DNA of 64,000 bases from Ampelomyces quisqualis (GCA_018398575.1 JAGTXZ010000020.1:1116001-1180000); one strand, 5' to 3'. Numbered from the stretch's first letter, positions 20,539 through 31,329 are shown. The notes: generated from the letters alone by a model not told the origin. A program made the numbers and translations.

Positions 20539-22413
20539 ATGACTGTCGACGACGACATGTACGGGACCGAGAAGAGTTTCGGGAGGGGCTCCCAGGCCTC
20601 GGAGTACTATGGCGAATCCTCCATGCATCGAGACGGCATCGGGAGGAGGGTCATCGAAAGCTTCAAGCGGGATCCAAACTTCAACATGACGCCAAAGGGC
20701 TCACTAGGCGCCGATGGCAAGGTCTTTGACGTCGAAACCGCGGCGCAAAACACCGCCACCTCGCCGCTGGCACGGAAACTGAAGGGCCGTCATTTGCAGA
20801 TGATAGCTATCGGAGGATCTATTGGTAGGCTTATTCGACGTGCAACTTCGAGTCGGTTGTGTTAATATTCCCAGGCACCGGTCTTTTTGTTGGCTCTGGA
20901 CAAGCGCTGGCCAATGGTGGTCCAGCAGCCCTCGTCATATGCTACTGCATGGTCGGTCTCATGTTATACTGCACCGTCCATGCCCTGGGGGAGATGGCCG
21001 TCTTGTTCCCTGTTGCTGGCTCCTTCTCAGCCTACTCGACTCGATTTCTGGATCCGGCCTGGGGTTTCGCTATGGGTTGGAACTATGCTCTGCAATGGCT
21101 CGTCGTCTTACCGCTGGAAATCGTAGCCGCCACCTTTACAATTGAATACTGGGGTAACGCCAAAGTGAACAACAATGCTTGGGTCGCCATATTCCTTGTC
21201 TTTATTGTCGTTATCAATCTTTTTGGGTGCGTCTTCCCTACCCCCAACCTTCCGCACCGCACTGACGATGTATAGCGTCAAGGGATACGGTGAAGCCGAA
21301 TTCGTATTCGCCATCATCAAGATAGCTGCCGTGATAGGCTTCATCATTCTGGGCATCATCATAAACATCGGTGGCGGTCCGGACGGCAGCTACATTGGCG
21401 GAAAGTTCTGGCGCGACCCAGGGCCCTTTCAGCATGGCTTCAAAGGACTCTGTAGTGTTTTCGTGAACGCAGCCTTTGCTTTTTCTGGGACCGAGCTGGT
21501 CGGACTCGCTGCAGCTGAAACTGCCAACCCTCGAAAGTCCCTTCCCACTGCCGTCAAGCAGGTCTTCTGGCGCATCTCACTCTTTTATATCGTGTCACTG
21601 ACCATTGTCGGTCTCATCGTCCCGTCTAACGATGATCGTCTCCTACAGGACAGCAACAGCGCTAGTATCGTCGCATCACCATTCGTCATCGCCATCCAAA
21701 ACGCTGGCATTGAGGGCCTGCCATCAGTCTTCAACGCTGTCATCATGATTGCCGTGCTTTCGGTCGGCAACTCCTCCATCTACGGCTCCTCACGTACGCT
21801 TGCTGCTCTAGCAGAGCAACATCAGGCACCCAAGATATTTGCCTACATCGATCGCCAGGGTCGCCCTCTCGTTTCTATTGGGTTTGCCTCATCTCTTGGT
21901 CTCCTCGCCTTCCTTGCCGGCGCAGACCGCCAACTACAAGAAAACGCCTTCAATTGGCTCCTTGCCCTCTCCGCACTATCTGCCGTCTTCACATGGCTAT
22001 CAATTTGTCTGGCGCACATCCGCTTCCGTCAGGGTTGGAAAGTCCAGGGCCACAGCCTATCCGAACTCGCCTTCAAATCGCAACCCGGCGTCATCGGCTC
22101 CTGGATTGGCGTCATCCTCAACTCGCTCGTCCTCATCGCACAGTTCTACGTCGCCTTTGCGCCCCTTGGTTACGCTACTATGACCACAACGCAACGCCTC
22201 CAACGCTTCTTCAGCATCTACCTTGCATTACCCATCACAATAGCGTCTTACATCCCGTACAAGCTCTACTACCGTACCTCGATAGTACGATCACACAACA
22301 TGGATCTGCACACGGGTATTCGAGAGCTCAACATTGCGGAGCTGATAGAAGAAGAGCGGGAAGAAAGGAAACGATGGCCAAAGTGGAAGAAGGTCTACAA
22401 ATTCCTTTGCTAG
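20539..22413 (+). CDS. Amino-acid permease (YAT/AAT family)
   Basis: Three exons: 20539-20824, 20875-21226 and 21276-22413, in phase; 591 residues. A hydrophilic N-terminus (about 90 residues) leads to the signature RHLQMIAIGGSIGTGLFVGSG of fungal amino-acid permeases, then about 12 hydrophobic spans. Also visible are ALGEMAVLFPVAGSFSAYSTRF, WNYALQWLVVLPLEI, FSGTELVGLAAAET and the late FFSIYLALPI. The C-terminus is short and charged (EEEREERKRWPKWKK). Such plasma-membrane proteins import amino acids with protons; residues defining substrate range cannot be read by eye, so it could be a general (GAP1-like) or a narrower permease. Confidence 0.93.
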
Positions 22414-23543
22414 TTTCTCGCTGCGCATTTTTCTTGCACTGGTCCTTGCAGCGTTTTCCCGCACATTTGTTCCTCTTGGTTTTGGGTGTGCGTTTATGAT
22501 CCCAGGCGGCATAGGAGCATCGCGCATCCTTACGGCCCTGTTGTTTCGCTGACATAGACTAGTATGGCTGAGCGACTTTGTCGGGCGCTGGATACAATTT
22601 CGAGGCCGTGGTCGCTGCAGTGCAGACAGTGCGCAATTGTATATAGTCTGAATAAAATAAACATCCAACAGATCCACTGAAACGCGATACAACAAACTAT
22701 TGTGGGACTAGTAGACGTGGGCGCAATGGCTGCTTCAACACTCATGAGGAGATGTTTGCTGGTCATCGTGGAGATGGTAATACACCAACAGTCCCTCTTA
22801 CTCCTCGTAAGGAAGTATCTGCAACAACCGCTTGCAAAGTGAGGTGCAGGCTCGTGCATGGCTTGATAACTATATCTAGCTAGTAAGAGGTAGCCCCCCT
22901 TGATAGACACTCACGATGCGATGCCGGGGTATATCTGAACCGCAGTGCTCCAACTAGTGTGCATTCCTCTTGCATGGATTTCTTTCACGTAGGGCGTGTG
23001 AAAGATATACCTACCGTGTATGTTAGTGTATAGCTAACAGACATATCTGTAGTAATCAGATGTAACTAGCTGAAGTAGCGTTATCATACATGTACCTTCC
23101 CTTTTCTTAACCTCTTCAAGGATAGAGACTGGTTATTGGAATGGTTTACCCCCTGTGGCATAGGAGCGGATCAGTTGAGGTCAAGTAGCACTATGTGAAT
23201 GGAAGCAAGGACTTTGTAACCTGTTAGACTGGAATAATAGCGCATCATGTGTTAGCATAGTTGCTAATCATTGTTAAAATGGTAGCAAATCTACTATTAC
23301 ACTGAAGTAAAGACAAGCCTTGCCTGCCAATATGCTGTAATAACTACTTTCCTGGCGCATACGAGCTACGATACTCCGTACTAAAAATGCAAAATCCACA
23401 CATTTAAGCCTAAATATATCACAAAATACCATTCCTCCTAGCCCCCTCTACCATGTCGTATTGCCGCGTCGTCCCACCCAAAAGAAGCCCCCCCACCGGT
23501 GCAACCACACTCCAACACGCCCTCGTCCCCTCCGGCAAACTGC
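22414..23543. other. Intergenic, no gene seen
   Basis: No gene is supported. The stretch 22900-23440 is moderately AT-rich with many TA steps (mild RIP-like look), but no transposon ends were found. A TACTCCGTAC motif lies at 23372-23381. Confidence 0.35.
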
Positions 23544-23548
23544 AAAAA
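23544..23548 (-). terminator. Pol III T5 terminator of tRNA-Gln
   Basis: Five T on the minus strand, 7 bases after the discriminator base. Confidence 0.65.
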
Positions 23549-23590
23549 GAATAATAGGTCTTGCCCGGAATCGAACCGGGGTTGCCGGAA

Positions 23591-23605
23591 GATGCTGACA
23601 TGTAA
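23591..23605 (-). other. Canonical anticodon-loop intron of tRNA-Gln
   Basis: 15 bases between nucleotides 37 and 38, containing CAG able to pair with anticodon CTG. This is the usual class removed by the tRNA splicing endonuclease. Confidence 0.78.
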
Positions 23606-23631
23606 TCAGAATCCGGAGTGATAACCGCTAC

Positions 23632-23690
23632 CTGTGATAGGTGATTAGCGGGGGCAAGTGAGGAGTGTTGGAGCCGAGATGGCAACTTAC
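23632..23690 (-). other. Spliceosomal-type intron in the tRNA-Gln D-arm
   Basis: 59 bases, starting with the consensus donor GTAAGT, with GCTAATC 13 bases before the end and acceptor ATCACAG. It interrupts the D-arm after nucleotide 11. All three mRNA-type signals are present. Confidence 0.85.
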
Positions 23691-24077
23691 ACTACAAAAC
23701 CAGTTCAAGGATGGCTAGGTCGAGAAAAGTATAAATTATATATACGACGTTTCAGTTGTAAAACGAAGGCGATGATGTATACTCCGTAGGGAGGGTGATG
23801 GGGTGCGCCGGAAGATGGTACGAAGTGGGGCATGTGCATGGAAGATTTTTTTTTAAATATTCTAGCCGGATGACTTTACGTTTGGGGTTGGTGTTGTTTT
23901 TAGTTGCATAGGGGAGAGGTTTGGAGGAAGAAATGATGTCTTTTGATTGATACGTATTTTCTAGCCTGTTGGGCAAGGTAGACTTTATGAGAGCATTTCT
24001 GTCCTATGTCGCCTTCAGCTAGCCTGACAATGTGCTCTGTACTGGCGCTGACAAGAGTGCGGCAACGTTGTGAATTC

Positions 24078-24985
24078 TTAGTTTTTGACAGCTTCTACAA
24101 TAGCGCCGTCCTTGCCCTGGTCTAATGCATCTAACTTGGCCATGTCATCTTTGTCAAGCTCGAAGCCATACACGTCAGCATTGCTGACGATTCTGGATGG
24201 CGTATCGCTCTTGGGTAGCGGCACGAAACCCTTCTGCAGACTCCATCGTACCAACACCTGATTCGGGCCCACATTGTGCTTTTCGCATATACTGGCCAGA
24301 GTCTTGTCGTTTGCCTTTTCGTTGCGGACAAGCGGGCAGTATGCTTCGACAACGATGTTGTTCTTCTTGCAGTACTCGACGCACTCGCGCTGTTGGCACC
24401 ACGGGTGAAGCTGCAATCGTGTCAGATTTGATGCAAGTATAAATGAATACTTGAGACGAAACACACCTCAATCTGATTGATGGCTGGTGGCCAGACCTTT
24501 CCGATTGACTTGATCTCCTCCATGTGCTGGATACCATAGTTGCTCACGCCAATATCGTGGACCTTTCCTTCCTGCTTTGCCTTCTCCAATGCTTGCCACA
24601 TCAGTCTCCGTGCCTCGGGGCCGCCATTGGGGGTGTGGATCAAGAATAAATCCACGTATCCATTTTTTCCAGCGAGCTTCTCCACACTTTCTACCACCTT
24701 GGTGTATGTCGAGTCAACGTCGTTGCCAGCACTCAATATCTTCGTTGTGATATAGACCTCCTCACGTGGGACCTTGCTCTCCTTGAGCGCACTACCGACC
24801 GAGGACTCGTTCTCGTAGTACTGGGCCGTATCGATGTGGCGGTAGCCAGCTTCAAGCGCCTTGAGACAAGAGCTTACGCATGTCTCGGGGGGTGAAAGAT
24901 ACACGCCGAACCCGATCTGGGGTATTTGGTGCTTGGATCCAACTATAGGAAAGTTGGAGTTTATGCTGAGCCTTTTCGCCGACAT
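24078..24985 (-). CDS. Aldo-keto reductase
   Basis: Two exons, 24985-24467 and 24410-24078, with a 56-base intron (GTGTGT...TTGCAG); 283 residues, usual for the smaller fungal AKRs. The catalytic tetrad is in place: Asp and Tyr in HIDTAQYYENE, Lys in ITTKI and His in LIHTPNGG. NADPH-site features NYG...INQIE, LVRWSLQKGFVPLPKS and the SNADVYGF end are also present. Enzymes of this group reduce aldehydes or ketones with NADPH in the cytosol; the natural substrate is not deducible. No secondary-metabolite genes are adjacent, so a general detoxification or 2,5-didehydrogluconate-reductase-like role is the neutral guess. Confidence 0.92.
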
Positions 24986-25957
24986 TTTGGAGGGTGGGGT
25001 ACTTCTGGCGTCGGAACGGCTGGGGATGAGCGTGAGCGACAGTCGAGATGTTGGAGTCGTTATATCGAGAAAATGAAACGAGAGAGATGTGGATGAGCTG
25101 GCACACCACGTGTTATGACTTAGTTGCCAAGTAGAGACATCTTGTACCTTCTACAAGAGGCTTCGAGATCGCAAACAGTGGCTCACAATGCAGTCGTGAT
25201 GTCACATCTGCAGTTCTTAGACGCGCTTGTGGGTCGGCTTTGCACGGCAGAGATTCAATGTTCGCAATCTGAATTCACGATGCATGTACTGTCTTGAGAA
25301 ATACTAGGTAGAACTGGTACCTAATGATTGGGTTCATTAAACACAGAGGAGAAAGTAAACATTGGCGGATGTTCCTGGTAAACGCGACCCCGCTTAACTC
25401 CCCGAGAAACCATTAATTCTCCGGGAATCCAGTATCAGTGGATCAACTAGCTTTGATGGAGATTTTAGCAGCTGGTAGATTTGATTGATCTACGCAATCT
25501 GGCTTGTGGCCCCAATCGGCTCATCCAGCTGGATACCCATCGATGCCGTGAAAAGCTCGAGTCAACATTTCGGCGTCCTTGGGAATGACAAACAGCTAAC
25601 TTTAATGCATCGACATGTTTTTTATAGTGCATTCGATATAGATAGTACAGCTGTCTGCATGAAATAGTAGGGTTGTCCCACCCGTATCAGCATGATCGTC
25701 TCCCATTCACAGCCTTCAACACAGCTCAGCTTACGTCGCAAATCACGCAATCCACCTAGTGCCCTCCACAAACAGCAAATCATGCCCTAATCATTGCATC
25801 TGCCCTGGGGCCTGACTGTCCTGCCCTTGCATGCGCAGCCAGTGTGGCTGTGTGGCGATGATCCAAACCATCCAATCCTGCTGGAAACAAAGCTACCCCA
25901 CCAACGCTCCAACCGCGCTCGCTCCCCTCCGCCCATCAGTCCCGCACTAAATTTCCG
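24986..25957. other. Intergenic, no gene seen
   Basis: Divergent space between the aldo-keto reductase and FKBP genes. No coding region or RNA gene recognised. Confidence 0.4.
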
Positions 25958-26582
25958 ATGCTCCCCCGTTTCACCAACTTCTCACGCCCGCTGCAAAAAG
26001 TCGCGGCTACACCAACAACTGCTATTCGAACGCTGAGCTCTACGGCTGCAAACATGGGTGTCCAGAAGACCGTCATTTCCGAGGGCAATGGCCCGAGTCC
26101 CCAGCAGGGCGACAAGGTGACTATGGAGTGAGTGTTGTTGCCGCTGCGGCTCGACGGGCTGCGGTGCAGGAGGGGGAGAGCAGCGTTGGCTAATGCAACG
26201 CCAGGTACACGGGATGGCTGCGCACAGCCGGCCAGCCCGAAGAGAAGGGCAAGCAGTTCGACTCGACGACGGGCCGCGGCTCCTTCCAGACGCCCATTGG
26301 CGTTGGACGCGTTATCAAGGGTACGTCGAGACACCCCACACTCCTGCAGAGTACATGGCTAACACGATCCAAACAGGCTGGGACGAGGGCGTCGTGCAGA
26401 TGAAGCTCGGCGAAAAGGCTCGTCTCGACATCACCAGCGACTTCGCCTACGGCAGCCAGGAGTTCCCCGGCTTGATCCCCCCGAACTCGGACCTCATCTT
26501 GTATGTTTCGCGCTTCGGTTTCGGTGAGCTGGACGGCAACTAACTTTGACGTAGCGAGGTGGAGCTCAAGAAGATCAACTAG
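25958..26582 (+). CDS. FPR1: FKBP12-type peptidyl-prolyl isomerase, possible mitochondrial isoform
   Basis: Four exons: first exon to 26127, then 26205-26320, 26377-26500 and 26555-26582 (donors GTGAGT, GTACGT and GTATGT). From the ATG at 26054 the product is 113 residues, exactly FKBP12-sized (MGVQKTVISEGNG, YTGWL, KQFDST, VGRVIKGWDEGV, AYGSQEFPGLIPPNSDLIF, FEVELKKIN). An in-frame ATG at 25958 adds 32 residues rich in Arg, Ser and Thr without acidic residues (MLPRFTNFSRPLQK, IRTLSSTAAN), like a mitochondrial presequence. The upstream ATG has a weak context; the downstream one has A at -3 and G at +4. Two products from one mRNA are therefore plausible. FKBP12 folds proline bonds and is the receptor for FK506 and rapamycin. 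Confidence 0.92.
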
Positions 26583-26994
26583 ACGGACGAGTTTGCTGCT
26601 CGAGCAGAGTCATGGCTCCCGAGCTGGGCGCACGGAAAGAAGATATAACGAGCATTGAACGGGACATCAGGTATCGAGTTGATGGCTATGGCTTAGTTGC
26701 TGCTAGCATACCAATGTCACATGTCTGCACCTATCCACATCCGACAACGCTTTTCATCTGCTTTGGTGTGTAAAGTGATGAATTCATAGGAACTTTACCT
26801 GTCCGTGTTGGATTGTCACACCACCGTCGTCAGCATCTCCTGACGAGGACAGTGATCAGACAGTCTCGTGTGGTGCAATATGCTTTTGATTCACGCTCAT
26901 AATCTTACACGCATGCCAAGATGCGACGACTTTGGATCTGCCCAGACATCTGATGTCGACCAACATGCGAACCTTCCAATCGTGGAAACAAGGA
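26583..26994. other. Intergenic between convergent genes
   Basis: 3' flanks of the FKBP gene and ERJ5. No gene seen. Confidence 0.4.
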
Positions 26995-28378
26995 CTACCT
27001 GACGTTTCTCGCCTTGGCCTTGCGCTTCCGTGCCTCGCCGTTGAGGTTTTGTGCTGTAGCACTCTGGATGGCAGCCTCATCTTCGGGAAGATCAGAAGAC
27101 TCGGTGAGCGGCTCCTCAATGAGTTCTGTCTTGCCGAGCACGCGCCCAACGGACTGGTTGTAGGCGTACTTGGGGAGCTTGAAGAGCATGGTGTCGAGGA
27201 TGGTAGGCTTGTGTTCCTCGTCGGGCTGATGGCTATTAGCTCGGTTTGTCTGCGAACGGTTGAGAGACTCACATCGAGAAGGAACTCTCCCTTCACGCCA
27301 TCTTCAGTCTCTTCCTCAAGGAACACGTTGCCAACAGAATCCACAATGAGCACCTTGCCGTTGTCGGCGACAATACGCCTCTTAGCTCCTTGAGGGCCAG
27401 ACGTGATCTCGGCATCGACAGGCGTGCTGATGCCAGCGACGCGTGCGGTCTTCGCAGCTTGAACCTTCTTGCCCTTCTTGTTCTCCTTGTCCATGGCGCG
27501 CTTCTCGCGGCGGTTCCTGGGTACAAACTCAGGCTCGTCTGACGACTCCTTGTCTTCTTTCTTGTCGTGCCACTGTTGCGTATTGACTGGGTCCACTCCA
27601 GGGACGCCTTGAATTGCGCTCTCGTCACCCCAGGCAGTCTTGCGTGCATGGCGGATGTAGCGCTGGACAAACTCCCGGCGACGCCTCCAGCCCACGAGCA
27701 ATGCGAAGTAGTGCATGCCTCCTCCAAAGACAACCAAGAGGCCAAACAGCACCGAGCCGAGCCCGGGACGGAATCGCTGGTAGTAGTAGCCACTGCCTCT
27801 CCATGCTGGAAAGCCATTGCGCAGAAAGTGGTCGTATCGCTGGCGCTCGGGGCCCTTGAGGACGTTGGCGATGACGGAGAGGCGTTGGTAGCTGGCGGTG
27901 ACCTTCTTGACGTGCGCGTCGATTTCCTTCTTCGAGGGGCCCTTGGCCACTTTGACGCCGGGTGCTTTGCCCTGCTTCTTGTGCGTCTTCTGGTACTCGT
28001 TGATGAAGCTCTGGCGGGCCTTGTCGGGGTGGAGCCGTGCCGACTTCTTGCGGTAGGCCTTGTTGAGCTCGTCTTGCGACGCGCTGGGCTTGACGCCGAG
28101 GAGGTCGTAGAAGGTGACGTTGTTGCCCTCGGCAGCGGCCACCTCGTCGCGCACGCGGAAGATCTCGTGGTCTGGCGTCCCATGTCAGCAAGGCCGCAGC
28201 TGGCTCAATGCGTCGGTGGACATTCAGCATGGCCACATGGTGTCTTGGAGCGCCAACGGAAACAGGTGCTGCGGTGCTGCGGTGCTGCAATTGGGTAGAA
28301 CATACCCTCTTTGGTCCAGGCAGCTGCGAAGGCTGCGAAGAGGCACACGGCCAGGATGAGGAGCGCGTTTGACTTCAT
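26995..28378 (-). CDS. ERJ5: ER membrane J-protein ERJ5
   Basis: Three exons: 28378-28306, 28171-27273 and 27225-26995; 400 residues. Exon 1 encodes a signal peptide (MKSNALLILAVCLFAAFAAAW). A J-domain follows (FYDLLGVKPSAS, ARLHPDKAR with the HPD triad, ERQRYDHFLRNG). Next comes a hydrophobic segment (GSVLFGLLVVFGGGMHYFALLVGW) and a long basic/acidic cytosolic part with NRREKRAMDKENKKGKK, ending in a Lys/Arg-rich tail. This is the layout of fungal Erj5, which stimulates BiP/Kar2 in the ER lumen and supports protein folding. Exon joins keep phase and reconstruct the FLLDPDEEHKPTILDT region. It is divergent with the PRA1-like gene. Confidence 0.92.
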
Positions 28379-28837
28379 CGTTGCGGGTGTTGCGAGAACC
28401 CAGGGGTACCACGGAGTACTCTGGAGTCTGGATGCGCTTGGGACGCTAAAAGAGTGCCTTGCCCCGTGACTGTGACCTGGTCTTTTCACCTTCACCCAAA
28501 AAAAGTCCCCGTCGTAGGGAGAGGTGGCTTCAGCATGTGAGCCTCGCCTAGTCGGACTAGTCTCGCTGACCGTGCGCTGGTCCCTGACGCTCCCGCAGCC
28601 AAAGTTCAACATTCAGCAGCTGGACCCGCACGCCCTCCCTCCCTTCCCTCTCCCTCTCTCTTACACACCACCTCCTCTCCTTCATCGCTTATCCCGGCCG
28701 CGTCAGCTCAGCCACTTCCCTTGCGACTCTCGCGCATCCTGTAAGGCAGCAACATTCCATCTAGCTCCGCTCCATTCACTGCACTGAGGCCACATCGCCC
28801 TGCAGCCACCCTCGCGCGACCACCACCAGCAGCTGAC
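28379..28837. promoter_or_regulatory. Divergent promoter region ERJ5 / PRA1
   Basis: 459 bases separate two divergent start codons. The PRA1 side is strongly pyrimidine-rich (28630-28690, CCCTCTCCCTCTC-like), a common feature of fungal core promoters and leaders. No specific operator was identified. Confidence 0.5.
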
Positions 28838-29467
28838 ATGACCGTCCAAGCAGATATCGAAGCCCAGCACCAACCATTTCTGCCACACAACGGTACTCGT
28901 CCAGTCGCCGAGACATCTGCAACCCAGCCCAGCATCATGTCACGCTTCAGCATCCCCATTGACGTCCTGACGTCCCGCGTGAACCTTTCGGGACGCTTCG
29001 ACGGCTTGCGCAACTCCTCAATCTCGTCCAGGTTCGCCAATCTGCGGCCCATCTCCGAGTTCCTGGACTTCAAGCGCATCTCCAAGCCCGCCAACTTCAG
29101 CGAGGTTCAGAGCAGAGTCAACTACAATCTGGGTTACTTCTCGAGCAACTATGCAGCTGTCTTAGCTATGCTCAGCATCTACAGTCTGTTGACCAATCTG
29201 CTCCTGCTCTTCGTCATCGTCTTCGTCATTGGCGGTATGTTTGGTATCTCCAAGCTCGAAGGCAACGACCTGCAGCTAGCCAGCTGGCGCGCATCCACTT
29301 CCCAGCTCTACACGGCTATTTTCATCATTGCGGTCCCCTTGGGTCTTTGGGCCTCACCCTTCACCACTGTGCTCTGGCTCATCGGAGCCTCCGGTGTCAC
29401 CATCCTGGGTCATGCTGCGTTCCTCGACAAGCCCATCGAGTCAGCTTTTTCAGAGGAGGCGGTCTAA
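28838..29467 (+). CDS. PRA1/YIP3-family prenylated Rab acceptor
   Basis: Single exon, 209 residues. A polar N-terminus is followed by RPISEFLDFKRISKPANFSEVQSRVNYNLGYFSSNY, the start of the PRA1 domain, and four hydrophobic stretches in two pairs (AVLAMLSIYSLLTNLLLLFVIVFVIGG and LYTAIFIIAVPLGLW...LIGASGVTILGHAAF), the family topology. PRA1 proteins sit in ER and Golgi membranes and bind prenylated Rab GTPases. The stop is TAA at 29465-29467. The next gene on the same strand starts only 26 bases later, too close for a separate intergenic promoter. Confidence 0.9.
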   Translation: MTVQADIEAQHQPFLPHNGTRPVAETSATQPSIMSRFSIPIDVLTSRVNLSGRFDGLRNSSISSRFANLRPISEFLDFKRISKPANFSEVQSRVNYNLGYFSSNYAAVLAMLSIYSLLTNLLLLFVIVFVIGGMFGISKLEGNDLQLASWRASTSQLYTAIFIIAVPLGLWASPFTTVLWLIGASGVTILGHAAFLDKPIESAFSEEAV

Positions 29468-29493
29468 ATGGTCGGCCGCGAACTCCTTACACT

Positions 29494-30879
29494 ATGCCCC
29501 CATGGGGAAGACCACCAGGGGCGACAGATGTGGGGAAGTTCTTTCATGGGGTGGTAGAAGATGTGTACAGGTTTCAGGAATTCAACGGCGATGACGAAAA
29601 GAATGGCGTTTCATTAGATCATGGCTCACACCAGATATCGAGTAGCAAGCATCTGCACAATTCAGACGATCTATACTTTAATGACATGGACATAAGAGCA
29701 TGGGAAAGACGAGCATCCGCTCTAGATGGGGCTTCGTACGACCCTGGGTATGATATGCAAGAAGAAGATGAGGGCTACTACGACGATGCCGGAGAGGCAG
29801 TGTCTCGCGCTGGATACGAAGAGTTACTCTTCACTAGAGTGCTCGACAAGATACGGGTAGCGCGTGCTGTGGGGAATCCTGATGTGCAGCTTAGTGCAGA
29901 AGAACTCGAAGCTTACCAAACAAGGCTTTGCGGTGGCAGGGCGCCAACAGTGCGTTCGGAGCCCAAACCACGCTCTACGAGTGCACCCATCATGGACGAC
30001 ACTGCGAGCATGTTCAGCCTCAACACTGCGCACCAGCCTGGTCAAGCGAGCTCGAGTAAGTCAAAATCGAAGAAGAGCCAGCAACGGAGTTCGCTGTTCA
30101 GCTCCAAGCCCAAGAAAGAGAAGTCGAGTAATCGTAACCGGGCCGCTTCGAACGCAAGTAGCTCCAGCCAAGTGCCGCCCGGCTTCGTCATACCAGGACC
30201 TGATGGCCAACGCATATACACTCCGATCAATGCGTATCAGGGCAGCCTGGCACGAGACCAACCCCATCCATCACAGCCTGGTTCCCGTTCAGTGTCTGGT
30301 AAATCTCAAGCGTACTCATCATCGCACGTCACCCCTCCCCGAGACGTCACGACGGATTTCCCTGGGGCGTTTCCGGGTAGTTTTGCAACTCCTGCATCAT
30401 CGTATCGGTCACCATCTCCTCCACAACCAGAGAGGTCAGCGACATGGTATTCCAGCCATGAATCTGCTGAATTTCGCACACGTCCATCATCCATTCAGCC
30501 ACCAAACTTGGTACCATTTCCGATCGAGCCATACCAGTACCATAGCTTCAGTCCCGCGTCTTCTTCATCTCAGCCCTCGCCTCAACTGCAGTATACTCGT
30601 CGGTCAAGTGCGCCGCCATCTGAAGCTAGCTATACGTCAATGCCACGCCGCGTTCCTGTACCATGCCAGCGTGCGTCGCCTGTGAGTAGTCATTTCGATC
30701 CTGCTCCTTTGCAAGGCACATATGCGAGTGTTGGTGCGACATACTCGGGCGAAACTCAGCATACTGCAGCGGTGAACGTCATTCCAGAGCCTGTACTAGT
30801 ACAGGTTGCCAAAGCGAGTGCAAGCGGAAAAGATGGCGAGAGGAGGCGGAAGGGAGGCAAGAGCAAGAAGCGGAGCTAG
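29494..30879 (+). CDS. Disordered conserved protein directly behind PRA1
   Basis: Single exon, 461 residues from the ATG at 29494. The frame is open further upstream within the PRA1 gene, but in a different phase, and the ATG MPPWGRPPGATDVG is the first convincing start. The N-terminal 150 residues hold conserved-looking text (VGKFFHGVVEDVYRF, AWERRASALDGASYDPGYD, EELLFTRVLDKIRVARAVGNPDVQLSAEELEAYQTRL). The remainder is Ser/Pro-rich and disordered, with basic clusters and a Lys/Arg end (RRRKGGKSKKRS). No known domain. It uses the +2 frame relative to PRA1. Codon use looks normal, so a real gene is likely; the function is unknown. Confidence 0.75.
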   Translation: MPPWGRPPGATDVGKFFHGVVEDVYRFQEFNGDDEKNGVSLDHGSHQISSSKHLHNSDDLYFNDMDIRAWERRASALDGASYDPGYDMQEEDEGYYDDAGEAVSRAGYEELLFTRVLDKIRVARAVGNPDVQLSAEELEAYQTRLCGGRAPTVRSEPKPRSTSAPIMDDTASMFSLNTAHQPGQASSSKSKSKKSQQRSSLFSSKPKKEKSSNRNRAASNASSSSQVPPGFVIPGPDGQRIYTPINAYQGSLARDQPHPSQPGSRSVSGKSQAYSSSHVTPPRDVTTDFPGAFPGSFATPASSYRSPSPPQPERSATWYSSHESAEFRTRPSSIQPPNLVPFPIEPYQYHSFSPASSSSQPSPQLQYTRRSSAPPSEASYTSMPRRVPVPCQRASPVSSHFDPAPLQGTYASVGATYSGETQHTAAVNVIPEPVLVQVAKASASGKDGERRRKGGKSKKRS

Positions 30880-31329
30880 AGTCGCTATGCCCATGTTTTA
30901 CCATGTCACTATTAGAATATTTCTTACGATTGGAAGATCGTCTTTCAGTGTCCGCTTTCGCCGTATGCCGTTTAATGAAATTTGGGCAATTTGAAACTTC
31001 ATTTCAACGTGGATTGCAAGATGTTCACGTGTACTGGCTGAACATGTTCTGTTCAAGCTAGCCTACATCGTCGATAATTATTGTTGGCGACAAGCACCTC
31101 ACATGTGAAGAGCAAGCCACATGGCCAGAGCTTCGACTAACGCCCTGCGCAGTACGTCATGCTCGACGCGAAACCACGTCGCCCTTTGAGAGCCGCGCTT
31201 TCTGAGCGCGAGCTTGCTCGACGCTTCCAACCCAAATTCTACCTAAAGACCTTGACGATATAATTTGTCAACCTCGTCGAATCCTACAGCAGTAGTGTCT
31301 CCCTTTCAGAAGACAGTTCAGCCTTCATC
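30880..31329. other. Intergenic, no gene seen
   Basis: 3' flank of the disordered-protein gene and promoter/leader of the J-domain gene. Nothing specific recognised. Confidence 0.4.

Larger units (their letters stand above)
23556..23701 (-). tRNA. tRNA-Gln(CTG) with two introns, one spliceosome-like
   Basis: Minus strand. Exon 1 is GGTTTTGTAGT (23701-23691). Exon 2 starts GTAGCGGTTATCAC at 23631. Joined they give GGTTTTG-TA-GTGTAGCGGTTATCAC, a regular acceptor strand and D-arm. GGTTTTG pairs over 7 positions (one G.U) with CAAGACC (23663-23657... read 23563-23557). The anticodon stem is CCGGA/TCCGG with loop TTCTGA(T), anticodon CTG at 23609-23607. The T-arm is CCCGG-TTCGATT-CCGGG and the discriminator is T at 23556. 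An ordinary 15-base intron (23605-23591) follows nucleotide 37 and contains CAG, complementary to the anticodon. A T5 terminator lies 7 bases downstream. Without removing the 59-base segment 23690-23632 there is no acceptor stem. This is the second tRNA gene of this design in the window. Confidence 0.88.
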
